NCBI GenBank assembly: GCA_036322835.1
Contig: AP027304.1
Location: forward strand, 992,001 to 1,056,000
From: Tenuifilaceae bacterium CYCD
Lineage (GTDB): Bacteria; Bacteroidota; Bacteroidia; Bacteroidales; Tenuifilaceae
Length of the DNA stretch: 64,000 nucleotides
Reading direction: 5' to 3'
Shown: piece by piece, positions 42,935 through 51,768 of the stretch
Layout of the letters: each line of letters starts with the position of its first letter
Numbering within the stretch: position 1 is the first letter of the stretch
The notes under the pieces: model-generated
Seen by the model: only the letters and a program-made list of their open reading frames with translations
What the model was told of the DNA's origin: nothing
Database searches by the model: none
Position numbers and translations under genes: made by a program

Positions 42935-43029
42935 TTTACTCTATTTGCCATGTATTAAACTACATTAAAGATTTTTTATGAGAAATATCTGAGCAATGTA
43001 GGTTGCTTTTCGCTTTAGAATATTTTAAC

Positions 43030-43037
43030 TACGTTTG
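43030..43037 (+). promoter_or_regulatory. Candidate -7 element (TACGTTTG) for the mannose-1-phosphate guanylyltransferase gene
   Basis: It matches TAnnTTTG about 15 bp before ATG 43052. TTTT 19 bp upstream is a weak -33. Confidence 0.4.
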
Positions 43038-43051
43038 TATTCCCAAAAAAA

Positions 43052-44149
43052 ATGAAAATGGTTGAAAAAAATAATCTCTACTGCATTGTTATGGCAGGAG
43101 GCATTGGAAGTAGATTCTGGCCACTGAGCCGAGCATCGCGCCCAAAACAGTTTATTGATATACTTGGTACCGGCAAATCTCTTCTTCAACAAACATTTGA
43201 TAGAATGTCTAAGATTTGCCCTCCTGAGAATATATTCGTTGTAACAAGCACAATATACCGAAATCTAGTTCTTGAGCAACTTCCTCAGATTAATCCAGAA
43301 CAGGTTCTGCTAGAACCCATGCGACGCAACACAGCCCCCTGCATAGCATATGCTACATATAAAATTCATCAGAAAAATCCTAATGCAATTGCAATTGTTG
43401 CGCCAAGTGATCACTTAATACTTAATGAAGATAAATTCATTGAAACGATTAATGAGGCCACAAAATTTGCAAGTGCAAATAACGCTTTACTAACTTTGGG
43501 AATAAAACCTAGTCGTCCAGAAACAGGTTACGGCTATATTCAAATAGATAAACCAGTTAAAGAATATTCAACCCTACATAAGGTTAAAACCTTTACTGAA
43601 AAACCAAATTTAGAGCTGGCAAAGGTATTCATGGAAAGTGGTGAGTTTTTCTGGAACTCTGGCCTATTTGTATGGAACTTACAGTCAATAGAAAACGCTT
43701 TTGAAAGTTACCTACCCGAAGTTAACTCCATATTCAAAGACGCTACATCTAGTTTTGGCACAAAAGAAGAAACTTCTACTGTAGAAAAAACATACTCCGA
43801 ATGCCGAAATATATCAATTGATTACGGTATAATGGAAAAAGCAGATAATGTGTATGTGGTTTGTTCAGAGTTTGGATGGTCCGATTTGGGCACATGGGGT
43901 TCCCTTTATACCCACGTCCCTCACAACAGCAATGGTAATGCAGGTTTATCAAAGAACATTAAATTCTATCAAACCGAAAACACTATTGTAAGCGCTAAAA
44001 ATGACAAACTTGTTGTTGTTCATGGATTAAATGATTACATAGTTGTAGACACCGACGATGTTCTACTGATCTGCAAAATGCAAGACGAGCAGCAAATAAA
44101 GAATTTTGTCAATGAAATTCAATTAGAGCAAGGAGAAAGGTTTTCATAA
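43052..44149 (+). CDS. manC: Mannose-1-phosphate guanylyltransferase
   Basis: It forms GDP-mannose from mannose-1-phosphate and GTP for glycan assembly. Motifs: VMAGGIGSRFWPLSRASRPKQF (pyrophosphorylase signature, in parts GGIGSRFWPLSR and RPKQF, residues ~14-37), EPMRRNTAPCIAYA, APSDHLI and TFTEKPNLELA, with GFFW-like FFWNSGLF. The 365-residue length shows that the C-terminal isomerase domain of bifunctional enzymes is absent. It may supply mannose, rhamnose or fucose precursors for surface polysaccharide. It stands alone between mlaE and the T9SS operon; the start may also be ATG 43058. Confidence 0.92.
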   Translation: MKMVEKNNLYCIVMAGGIGSRFWPLSRASRPKQFIDILGTGKSLLQQTFDRMSKICPPENIFVVTSTIYRNLVLEQLPQINPEQVLLEPMRRNTAPCIAYATYKIHQKNPNAIAIVAPSDHLILNEDKFIETINEATKFASANNALLTLGIKPSRPETGYGYIQIDKPVKEYSTLHKVKTFTEKPNLELAKVFMESGEFFWNSGLFVWNLQSIENAFESYLPEVNSIFKDATSSFGTKEETSTVEKTYSECRNISIDYGIMEKADNVYVVCSEFGWSDLGTWGSLYTHVPHNSNGNAGLSKNIKFYQTENTIVSAKNDKLVVVHGLNDYIVVDTDDVLLICKMQDEQQIKNFVNEIQLEQGERFS

Positions 44150-44164
44150 TTTGTTTCGTTAAAT

Positions 44165-44192
44165 AAAAAAGGCTGCTTTTGGCAGCCTTTTA
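44165..44192. terminator. Bidirectional terminator between manC and porN
   Basis: AAAAGGCTGC (44167-44176) pairs with GCAGCCTTTT (44182-44191), loop of 5 nt, flanked by A- and T-runs on both sides. It separates convergent operons and should work in both directions. Confidence 0.88.
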
Positions 44193-44204
44193 TTATTAAA
44201 TATT

Positions 44205-45086
44205 CTAGTATTCCCAAAGGTCGTGCTCCAAGTTGAATATTTCATTCTTAATCCTATCGGATTCCTGCATGGTATTTATTCCTCCAAAAGTATACTCGCT
44301 AATTCTTCTGTTATCATAAACGTTAGATTCCTTAATTATATAGGAAGAAAACCTACGTTTAAAGAAAATATCATCAAAAGATATTCTTTGAGCATCGTTG
44401 AAAGAGTTGAAAACATCGGTATTAGCCAATACACTTCTTGCCTCAGGAAAATATACCCAAAATAATTGGATTCTATTAATTTCTCCAGCCTGTTCCTCTT
44501 CTCCGCCAGTATCAAGAATCCTCATTGAATGCATAATAGGGCAAATTCCGATAATTCGAACCTGCAAGGTTGAGTGCTGTTTGTCAAAAAACCATTCCTC
44601 TTTTACGAGTAGTTCCTTGATCGAATTCCACTTAATCTCACCTTTAATGGTTACCTCAACTTCTTGGCCATTTTCATCGGTTTGCTTTTGAACCTTATCA
44701 ACGGCTTCCATATTAGCTAAAACCTGATCGTACGATAAGCGAGTTGTGAATTCTCCATCAAGGTCATTCTCATAAGCGGTAATCTCATTAAACTTAATCG
44801 CTCTAACCAAACGTTGCATTAAACTTTCCCTATCAAGCATAAGCTGGGTTGGAAAGTACAGTGGATAATTAACCTTTTGCCTCAGATCAATGATCCTCCA
44901 AACACGTTTTGAATACATTACATCCGATTCCCTTACGTAAGGATAAGGAATTGGTTGTCTTGCAGGTATTGTCTCACGAGTATAAAACCCATCATTAACT
45001 AGACTTTCCTTGCGATCCTGCGCAGGTGCATAGTATGAACTTGCAAGAACTGCTATTCCAGAAATTAAGATACTTAATCTTTTCAT
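44205..45086 (-). CDS. porN: T9SS ring component PorN/GldN
   Basis: The 293-residue protein has a signal peptide and the GldN fold: IPYPYVRESDVMYSKRVWRIIDLRQKVNYPLYFP (in parts: KRVWRIIDLRQKVN) near residues 46-80, with the conserved WSRDDMxxKR-like positions later replaced by FDDIFFKRRFSSYI. In the T9SS, PorN forms the outer-membrane-associated ring with PorK. It is last in the porP-K-L-M-N operon, 11 bp after porM. Its length is close to other PorN proteins. Confidence 0.92.
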   Translation of the reverse strand: MKRLSILISGIAVLASSYYAPAQDRKESLVNDGFYTRETIPARQPIPYPYVRESDVMYSKRVWRIIDLRQKVNYPLYFPTQLMLDRESLMQRLVRAIKFNEITAYENDLDGEFTTRLSYDQVLANMEAVDKVQKQTDENGQEVEVTIKGEIKWNSIKELLVKEEWFFDKQHSTLQVRIIGICPIMHSMRILDTGGEEEQAGEINRIQLFWVYFPEARSVLANTDVFNSFNDAQRISFDDIFFKRRFSSYIIKESNVYDNRRISEYTFGGINTMQESDRIKNEIFNLEHDLWEY

Positions 45087-45096
45087 ATCTATATGC

Positions 45097-46737
45097 TTAT
45101 CTTATCTTTAACACCATGTCACTAAGTTCAACAACCTCACCACTTGGTCCTACAGCTTTTACATCTGTAATTGCAACCTGATTACCAGTTCTTAAACTAT
45201 TAATTATCTTCTTTTGCTCGTCAGTGAATCTTGAAGTAGTAGATTCTTTTTCCTGTAAAAAGCCACCTACAGTTGACGATAACTTAAACCCAACAACTTT
45301 ATACTTTAATTCGAAGTCAAAATCTGGTGGCATTTCTGCAAGAACACCTAAAGAAGCAACTAATATATTCTTTTCTACTGACTTTCCTGTCACACCAATA
45401 ACTTTTGGTGATGGAGGTGGAACCTTCTTTACACGAAAAGTTTTAGTTCCCATTGCTTGCTTTCTCTTTCCTTCCATCTCTGCATATACAGTAATCTCAC
45501 AGGTAGCAACACCTGCTCCTGGCTGTGCTACATAACTTCCACTACCAACTGGCTTAATTGATCCCTTACTAATAGTGGCAGATGTTTTATCGGGAGAAAT
45601 GCCTGGTATAGATATCTCTAATGGGTTATCAACTCCAAGATAAAGAACATTCATTTTAACGGCAGCAATTACTACGTTTGGCGGAACAACAGCATAACTA
45701 TGTTTAAATGGCTTTCTCACAATTGACCCGTCAGGTGCTGTCATTTCGATTAGCCCACCCCACGATATTTGACCTAAATTACTCGCCTTTCTAACAAATT
45801 GTCCTTTACCATATTTATCAACTGGAATGCTTTCTTCACCACCAATTGGTTTATAGTCATAATCACCAGATGTCTGATTAAAGGTAGAGTCATATCTACA
45901 CAAATAGATTTTAGGTTGCTGGGTTGTATCAGAAGCGGCAAGGAATACCTGCGCTTTAAAATCAGTTCCTTGAAAAACAATACTCGAATTAGGAATCACA
46001 GTTGCAGCAAGAACATTAAATTTAAAATCCGAAGCCCCAATCTGCTGCAACAAGTAGTTTAAAATTTCTGCCTCAGTATTTAAAATATCAACCTGTACCT
46101 TTGTTAACTGGGGTATTACAGAAATTAAAGGAATATGCTCAAAACGAGCGCTTTCCCATGAATTGTGTGTTCCATCTTCTTTTACAGGAGGAGGATCTGT
46201 ATTTAAAATTCCATTAATAGATTTAATTAATTCTGCACCTTTATCAGGATCAATTTGCTTAACTACATACTCCCTAAAATCGACAATTTTTCGTTTTAAT
46301 TCAAAGGCTTTACCATTCCCTTCAAGTCCTATCAATATCTTCGCCGCTTTGTCAAGATCACTCTTTGCCTCAATTTTTTCACTTATAACAGTTCTTCCCT
46401 CAATTGCAGGAGTCTCCTCCCCTTCTGATGCCTTAACAACCTCAATTTTTAGATCTTGCACATAATCGTATATTTCCCTTGATTTTGCCTTAATCTCATC
46501 AGACTTCTGTTTAAATGGGCCAACCTTTACGGGATTAACAAGCATTGCATTTTCGAACTCAGTATACAACTTATCGTTCTTAACCCTATAGTTATCAGTT
46601 GTTCTTGAAAGCCCATTATCAACCAAAACAAAAGCTTCGAGTACTTCGGAAGATACATTTAAAGCAAGCATCGCTGTCAGCACGAGGTACATCATGCCGA
46701 TCATCTTTTGCCTGGGGGTTTCTTTTCCGTGTGACAT
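45097..46737 (-). CDS. porM: T9SS motor component PorM/GldM
   Basis: The 546-residue protein has the characteristic N-terminus KETPRQKMIGMMYLVLTAMLALNVS (residues ~5-29), a single transmembrane helix, then four periplasmic domains that form the long GldM stalk. Late motifs are VKKVPPPSPKVIGVTG and KIINSLRTGNQVAITDVKA. It couples the proton motive force sensed with PorL to the outer ring. It lies 22 bp after porL and 11 bp before porN. Confidence 0.94.
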   Translation of the reverse strand: MSHGKETPRQKMIGMMYLVLTAMLALNVSSEVLEAFVLVDNGLSRTTDNYRVKNDKLYTEFENAMLVNPVKVGPFKQKSDEIKAKSREIYDYVQDLKIEVVKASEGEETPAIEGRTVISEKIEAKSDLDKAAKILIGLEGNGKAFELKRKIVDFREYVVKQIDPDKGAELIKSINGILNTDPPPVKEDGTHNSWESARFEHIPLISVIPQLTKVQVDILNTEAEILNYLLQQIGASDFKFNVLAATVIPNSSIVFQGTDFKAQVFLAASDTTQQPKIYLCRYDSTFNQTSGDYDYKPIGGEESIPVDKYGKGQFVRKASNLGQISWGGLIEMTAPDGSIVRKPFKHSYAVVPPNVVIAAVKMNVLYLGVDNPLEISIPGISPDKTSATISKGSIKPVGSGSYVAQPGAGVATCEITVYAEMEGKRKQAMGTKTFRVKKVPPPSPKVIGVTGKSVEKNILVASLGVLAEMPPDFDFELKYKVVGFKLSSTVGGFLQEKESTTSRFTDEQKKIINSLRTGNQVAITDVKAVGPSGEVVELSDMVLKIR

Positions 46738-46759
46738 AGACTTTTATATGAGTCCTTAC

Positions 46760-48037
46760 CTATTTACCGTTAGACATTGCATTGATTGCTGAAAGCATAT
46801 TTCCGTAAACAGTATTTAGGGATGCAATATTCTTATTAAGCGTTTCAACTGCTCCCGAGAATTTTTCCGTTTCAGCTATTGTTGTATTTAATTTCTTTAC
46901 CATACCATCAACACCTGCATAAACCTTCTCCGCCTCTTTTAATCGTTGAGTTGTTTCCTGTAAGTGCAATTCATGGGCAGCATTTAAAGCCGCCATGTTC
47001 TTGTTCAACTTCTCTAACTGTTCCTTATAATTAGTATTACCATCAGTAATATTCTTACCATTTGCATTCATGGTTTCTGATAACTGAACATACGTTGATG
47101 CTAGATTATCAGAGGCAGAACCCAACTTACTTGCAACTTGCTCTACAGATTCAGTTATTCTATTACTTACCTTTTGACCAGCAGTAGTTAACTCATTCTC
47201 TAAACCCTTTACTGATTGGTTAACACCATCTAAGAAATTCTGTCCAGATTCAGACATAACTCCAGCAGTTTTCTGGACATTATCCTTTAACAAATTCATT
47301 GAATCATTAAGGGCTTGTCCACTTTGGCTATAGTTCTGATTGAAGTTATTAACAGATTCAGAAGCCTTTGATAATTTATCTGAAAAATCTTTTACAACTA
47401 CTGTTGAGTTTGAAATGTCTGCTATCTTACTAGAAGCATCTCCAAGTTTGTTTAAACCTTGGCTAACTTTATCAAATAAAGCAGGACTTATTTCAGCGCT
47501 CTCCAGCATTTTATTAAACTTTTCTGTGAAAATCAAAGCACCAGCTGCACTTCCTCCTCCTGCCACAACTGGAGCGGCTTGAGTTACCTGTTGACTAGCA
47601 ATAGCAGGAGCACTTCCTCCTCCTGCCACAACTGGAGCGGCTTGAGTTACCTGTTGACTAGCAATAGCAGGAGCACCACCTCCTCCCGCAGGCATTGATG
47701 CTAAAATTCCTGTAATTATTTCCTGAATCTCCTCTGGTCCTATTCCCTGCTTACGACTACTTCTATAACCTTTAATCTCATCCTCCTCCGTCATTCCTGT
47801 AAGTTCAGGATAAACCAAAGTCCAATCCAACTCTTCATGAATAGGCTCAAACGCCGAGAAAAAGAAAATCACAGTTTCAGTTCCCATTCCTGCCATAAGC
47901 ATCATACCTGCACCGGGTAAGTGAAGGATTTTAAATAAAGCTCCAAGAATTACCACGGATGCACCCCATCCGTATAGGTATTTCATAAAGTTTTTCCATT
48001 TCTTGGAAGTTACAATTTCTTCAATATTGATTTTCAT
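46760..48037 (-). CDS. porL: T9SS motor component PorL/GldL with extended coiled coil
   Basis: Two N-terminal transmembrane helices (LYGWGASVVILGALFKILHLPGAGMMLMAGMGTETVIFFFSAFEP, residues ~19-65; key Glu in TETVIFF) form the GldL motor core, which uses the proton motive force with PorM. The rest is unusually long: 425 residues against ~220-310 typical. It contains an Ala/Gly/Val/Gln linker (~residues 115-165) built from two identical 21-residue repeats, then an extended helical region. Codon usage in the duplication is identical copy to copy. Confidence 0.9.
   Translation of the reverse strand: MKINIEEIVTSKKWKNFMKYLYGWGASVVILGALFKILHLPGAGMMLMAGMGTETVIFFFSAFEPIHEELDWTLVYPELTGMTEEDEIKGYRSSRKQGIGPEEIQEIITGILASMPAGGGGAPAIASQQVTQAAPVVAGGGSAPAIASQQVTQAAPVVAGGGSAAGALIFTEKFNKMLESAEISPALFDKVSQGLNKLGDASSKIADISNSTVVVKDFSDKLSKASESVNNFNQNYSQSGQALNDSMNLLKDNVQKTAGVMSESGQNFLDGVNQSVKGLENELTTAGQKVSNRITESVEQVASKLGSASDNLASTYVQLSETMNANGKNITDGNTNYKEQLEKLNKNMAALNAAHELHLQETTQRLKEAEKVYAGVDGMVKKLNTTIAETEKFSGAVETLNKNIASLNTVYGNMLSAINAMSNGK
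47547..47672 (-). repeat. Exact 63-bp tandem duplication within porL
   Basis: Positions 47547-47609 and 47610-47672 are identical and encode the 21-residue unit APAIASQQVTQAAPVVAGGGS, in frame. A partial third copy begins at 47673 (GCACCACC). Perfect identity points to a recent expansion. Confidence 0.93.
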
Positions 48038-48081
48038 GCGTCAGATTTTTTATTGATTCGGACACTGAGTAATATACTACA

Positions 48082-49410
48082 TTATTTTGCTCCCAAATAA
48101 CCACGAACACACCTAAATCCAATATAAGATTTTGCTGTATCCTGATATTCGTAGGAGCGCGTTCCAACCTGAAGGAAGAAACTTATATCCTTCCACGATC
48201 CACCTCTAATAACTTTGCGTTTCATAGCCGGTAAATCGTTAGGTTTTGCATTATACTTATAGTCTGGGTTCATGTCGTGCATAAAAGAGTATGCACTTTC
48301 ATCGTATGCATTTGCAGTCCATTCAGCAACGTTGCCAGCCATATCGTACAATCCATAATCATTAGGTTCATAACTTCCTACGGCAATAGGAATAAGGCCG
48401 CCGTCATCAATATAGTTCCCGCGCAAAGGCTTAAAGTTTGCTAAGAAGCATCCCTCTATGTTACGTGGATATGGTCCGCCCCATGGATACATACTGTGAT
48501 CGAGATTTCCGCGAGCAGCATATTCCCATTCAGCCTCCAATGGAAGACGATAATCCTGAATAGTGGTACCATCCGCTGATAAATACTTATTGAGCAACTG
48601 TGTTCTCCATATACAAAAAGCGGTTGCCTGTTTCCAGTTAACACCAACTACAGGATAGTTATCAAATGCTGGGTGCCAAAAGTAACTTGCAGTATACGGC
48701 TCATTAAAAGAATAAGAAAAATCAGCTATCCAGCATAGCGTATCGGGATAAACATTAACCTTATCACGCATGATAAAACTTTGTCTATTATCAACTTTTA
48801 CCTTTTCTCCAAGGCTATTGATAACTTCACCCTGATCGTAACTTAAAGTCTCGAAGTTATAACGATTGCGTTTTTGTGCTGCTTGTTTTAAATCTATCCA
48901 GTAGTACTCATAAAAAAGTTTACGTGTATCGAGTTCCTTCTTTCCATAAAAAGCATCTTCCTTGGAGTAGTACATGGAATTAAGAATTTCACGTTGCTCT
49001 TCATCTTCTGGATCAATAGGAACCTCCCAGTTTAATACTGGTGGCTCAATAGGATTGCCAAATTCATCCTCAGCAATAACAAACTCATCGTTTTGTTCAC
49101 CTATCAATCTTCTAGCTATGGAATCCCTTACGTATTCAACAAATTGTCTATACTGATTATTGGTTATCTCAGTTTGATCCATCCAAAACGCATCAACCGA
49201 AACCGTTTTAGTTGGGGCATTGATTGCCCACGCAACATCTTGGTCATTACTACCCATTGTGAAGGATCCCATAGGAACAAAAACCATTCCGTAAGGTGTG
49301 GGTTCCGCGTATCCTCTTCGGCCTGGAACCCCTGTAAGTTCGCCATTCCCGCTTGGCGCACAGCTGTATAGGGACGCTGTTGCAAAAATTATGAAAAGAA
49401 ACTTTTTCAT
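48082..49410 (-). CDS. porK: T9SS ring lipoprotein PorK/GldK
   Basis: The 442-residue lipoprotein (lipobox SLYSC, ATG 49410 chosen over a TTG 21 bases upstream) has a formylglycine-generating-enzyme-like (sulfatase-modifying) fold: MVFVPMGSFTMGSNDQD (~residues 41-57), TEITNNQYRQFVEYV, WPRLPTEAEWEYAARG-equivalent RLPLEAEWEYAARGN, and GGSWKDISFFLQVGTRSYE. PorK pairs with PorN in the outer-membrane-facing ring. It is between porP and porL in the operon. Confidence 0.92.
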   Translation of the reverse strand: MKKFLFIIFATASLYSCAPSGNGELTGVPGRRGYAEPTPYGMVFVPMGSFTMGSNDQDVAWAINAPTKTVSVDAFWMDQTEITNNQYRQFVEYVRDSIARRLIGEQNDEFVIAEDEFGNPIEPPVLNWEVPIDPEDEEQREILNSMYYSKEDAFYGKKELDTRKLFYEYYWIDLKQAAQKRNRYNFETLSYDQGEVINSLGEKVKVDNRQSFIMRDKVNVYPDTLCWIADFSYSFNEPYTASYFWHPAFDNYPVVGVNWKQATAFCIWRTQLLNKYLSADGTTIQDYRLPLEAEWEYAARGNLDHSMYPWGGPYPRNIEGCFLANFKPLRGNYIDDGGLIPIAVGSYEPNDYGLYDMAGNVAEWTANAYDESAYSFMHDMNPDYKYNAKPNDLPAMKRKVIRGGSWKDISFFLQVGTRSYEYQDTAKSYIGFRCVRGYLGAK

Positions 49411-49467
49411 ACTACTCCGTTTATTTAGCAAATAACGTAATTTTTTTCTTTAGATTATCAACTTTGA

Positions 49468-50403
49468 TTATAAAAATCTTATGCTTTTATATTGCTGGGG
49501 TGGTTTTTCCTTTTTCAGCTGGAAATTGTACCCTAGCATAAACTCATGAGAGCCATTGTTATACTTACTAATTCTGCTAGTACTATAATCATAGGCATAC
49601 CCGATTTTTATTCCATTAAATAACTCCACTCCTACCATTCCTGTAATCGCCTCCCCAATACGATAAGAAACGCCTCCCCATATCTTTTTATTGTACTTAA
49701 CAATAGAATTGATAGAATATCTGGAACTTGCTATATCAGTAGTTATTAATACCGATGGTTCAAACTGCCACGCCTGACTCAAATTTAAAAGATAACCACC
49801 TGTAACATAAAATTGGCGTGTATACCTAGCATCTGTGCTCTTTGTTGTCTTTGCTTCGTTTAAGTGTGTTGCGGATACACCAAAGAACATGTTTTCTGTA
49901 TTATAGAACAACCCAAGGCCTAAATCAAAATTGATTGAACTTTCTTTTTCTTGTGGTATAGAGTTATCGGCAGTCCCATCTGGATATGTCCACGTTGGAT
50001 TCAAGGTATTATTTACCACTCCACCATTAATACCAACTCCTAATGTTCCATCAACCACCTTAAATTTAAAACGAGCAGCATACGCAAAACTAATACCTAA
50101 ATCACTATTAAATCCGTACTTATCATTAAGTATGCTCAAACCAATTCCACTTTTAAATCCAAAAGGAGCAATGGGTGCATTAATGCTAACCGCAGTGCTC
50201 ACGGGTGCACCATCTCCAAAACCAGTCCATTGCAATTTGTTAATTGCTCCGAATCCTATCATATTTAAACTTCCTGCATAACCGGGATTGATGCTCATAG
50301 GATTAAAGAGTATTTGACTAAATTGTGGATCTTGCTGGCTTTTAGCAGCAAAAGAAATAAATAAAAGGCCTAAAAAAAGTATATATCTTTTTATTATCGA
50401 CAT
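49468..50403 (-). CDS. porP: PorP/SprF-family T9SS outer membrane protein
   Basis: A beta-barrel precursor of 311 residues with signal MSIIKRYILFLGLLFISFAAKS. Family marks are QQDPQFSQILFNPMSINPGYAGS (~residues 22-44), GIGLSILNDKYG and YAYDYSTSRISKYNNGSHEFMLGYNF at the C-terminus. A GTG at 50421 is less likely as start. It is first in the T9SS operon and has a candidate -7 element upstream. PorP/SprF proteins assist secretion and attachment of specific cargo. Confidence 0.9.
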   Translation of the reverse strand: MSIIKRYILFLGLLFISFAAKSQQDPQFSQILFNPMSINPGYAGSLNMIGFGAINKLQWTGFGDGAPVSTAVSINAPIAPFGFKSGIGLSILNDKYGFNSDLGISFAYAARFKFKVVDGTLGVGINGGVVNNTLNPTWTYPDGTADNSIPQEKESSINFDLGLGLFYNTENMFFGVSATHLNEAKTTKSTDARYTRQFYVTGGYLLNLSQAWQFEPSVLITTDIASSRYSINSIVKYNKKIWGGVSYRIGEAITGMVGVELFNGIKIGYAYDYSTSRISKYNNGSHEFMLGYNFQLKKEKPPQQYKSIRFL

Positions 50404-50479
50404 ATTTAAAACAAATAACACATAAACTGCTTTACCCTTTAAACGGAAAAGTAAAGTAAATAAAAAATTTGAATACCTA

Positions 50480-50487
50480 CAAATTTA
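50480..50487 (-). promoter_or_regulatory. Candidate -7 element (TAAATTTG) for the T9SS operon
   Basis: Minus-strand TAnnTTTG about 77 bp before ATG 50403. No clear -33 TTTG at 19-21 bp. It is the only promoter-like signal in the gap between the ureohydrolase-like gene and porP. Confidence 0.35.
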
Positions 50488-50573
50488 TTAACAAATATGT
50501 GTTGATAAATAAAAAACCGTAAAGTCTTATACCTTAAAAAAAATTATTGGTTTCTTTTTTGGCAAAAAAACTT

Positions 50574-51758
50574 TTACTTTCCACTATTAGTAAGAAATTG
50601 AACTTTCTGAAAGAAGCGAAGCCAGCGCTCAGGTATATCCTGTTTACTTGCAAGGACATAATCCGATGGAGAGCATGGGATCATGAATTTTTCGATGCGT
50701 TTACCCTGCGTTGAATACGGGATCTCGAACCACCAATTGTCCGATAATTCGCTTCTGTAAAAAACGAGATCCATCCCTGGTGTTCCGGAGTTTACTATAA
50801 ACTTTTTGAATTTATCGGATTGGGCATTCGGAATCTCTCCCTTTCGTAACATTATCCCCTCAATAAAATGCCAAGCCAACTGAGCCGCTAGTAGTGCCGA
50901 CTGCTTAACTTGATCTTTATCGGGGTTATACTCAAAAATTCCAAAACATGATGTTCTATCGCTCGTTCCTGCATAACGCGCAAGTTGACACGCTTCCTCG
51001 GCGTATAGACCATTAGGAGAAGGAAATGTGTTGCTAGGCGAATCGGAAGATCGAATTGCTCCCATGTCAAAACTAACTATATCTGAACTTCTCAGGGTCG
51101 GTTCAACCTCCCTATAATTCCCTCGAACAAAACCAAGCCTTAATAATTCAAAATTCTGGTTACGGATTCTATCAATTTTTTCGGAATCAACAAAATAGCC
51201 CTGATAACCTATTAAACTTATATCGAAAAGTAATCTTGAATCTTCCCGAAATAACCTATTCAAATAATTCAAGGAATGGAAGTCTTCTAGTTCATCATCG
51301 GCATCAATATGAGAGTCGATAACAGATATGGTTGTCAATTCCTTATTGGATAGTTTGTACCCACAGTAAATGCTCTCGGTTAACTCCTGGGTCCCCCCTA
51401 ACACTAATAAATTTACCTCATGTTTTAGCATTAAACTTACAACATCGGACAACGCTTTGTAGGTCTGGGATGGGGTATCGGTTTGCACAATATTTCCAGC
51501 ATCAATAATTCTGCCCTTAACGTTAATTGCAGACAAGCCATAAAGATACTGACGAATTATATTAGGCGCATTTTCCACCGCCGGCTGTGACGAATTTCTA
51601 CTCTCGTTAACTCCAATAATAACAATATCTTCAGCCAGAATTTCTGTTCCTGCCTGATGAAGTGAAACTACTTTACTATATAAAGAAGACTGCTTACCAA
51701 CCCCTATATTCATCGGGTTAACTTGTGCTGGTTCTAGATAGGCAAGCAATTCTTCCAT
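50574..51758 (-). CDS. Ureohydrolase-fold protein (arginase/formimidoylglutamase family) with altered metal site
   Basis: The 394-residue protein has the arginase-family fold but lost several Mn ligands. The first motif is GGTQELTESIYCGYK (canonical GGDHS, His replaced by Gln), the second DSHIDADD (canonical DAHxD, close), the third SFDMGAIRSSDSP (canonical SFDxDxxDP; the second Asp is replaced). Bacteroidota carry a related group near topA and gld/por genes, commonly called formimidoylglutamase. With these changes, hydrolysis is doubtful; a scaffolding role or a different reaction is possible. It is 10 bp after topA and likely shares its transcript. Confidence 0.75.
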   Translation of the reverse strand: MEELLAYLEPAQVNPMNIGVGKQSSLYSKVVSLHQAGTEILAEDIVIIGVNESRNSSQPAVENAPNIIRQYLYGLSAINVKGRIIDAGNIVQTDTPSQTYKALSDVVSLMLKHEVNLLVLGGTQELTESIYCGYKLSNKELTTISVIDSHIDADDELEDFHSLNYLNRLFREDSRLLFDISLIGYQGYFVDSEKIDRIRNQNFELLRLGFVRGNYREVEPTLRSSDIVSFDMGAIRSSDSPSNTFPSPNGLYAEEACQLARYAGTSDRTSCFGIFEYNPDKDQVKQSALLAAQLAWHFIEGIMLRKGEIPNAQSDKFKKFIVNSGTPGMDLVFYRSELSDNWWFEIPYSTQGKRIEKFMIPCSPSDYVLASKQDIPERWLRFFQKVQFLTNSGK

Positions 51759-51768
51759 AATTGATTAA

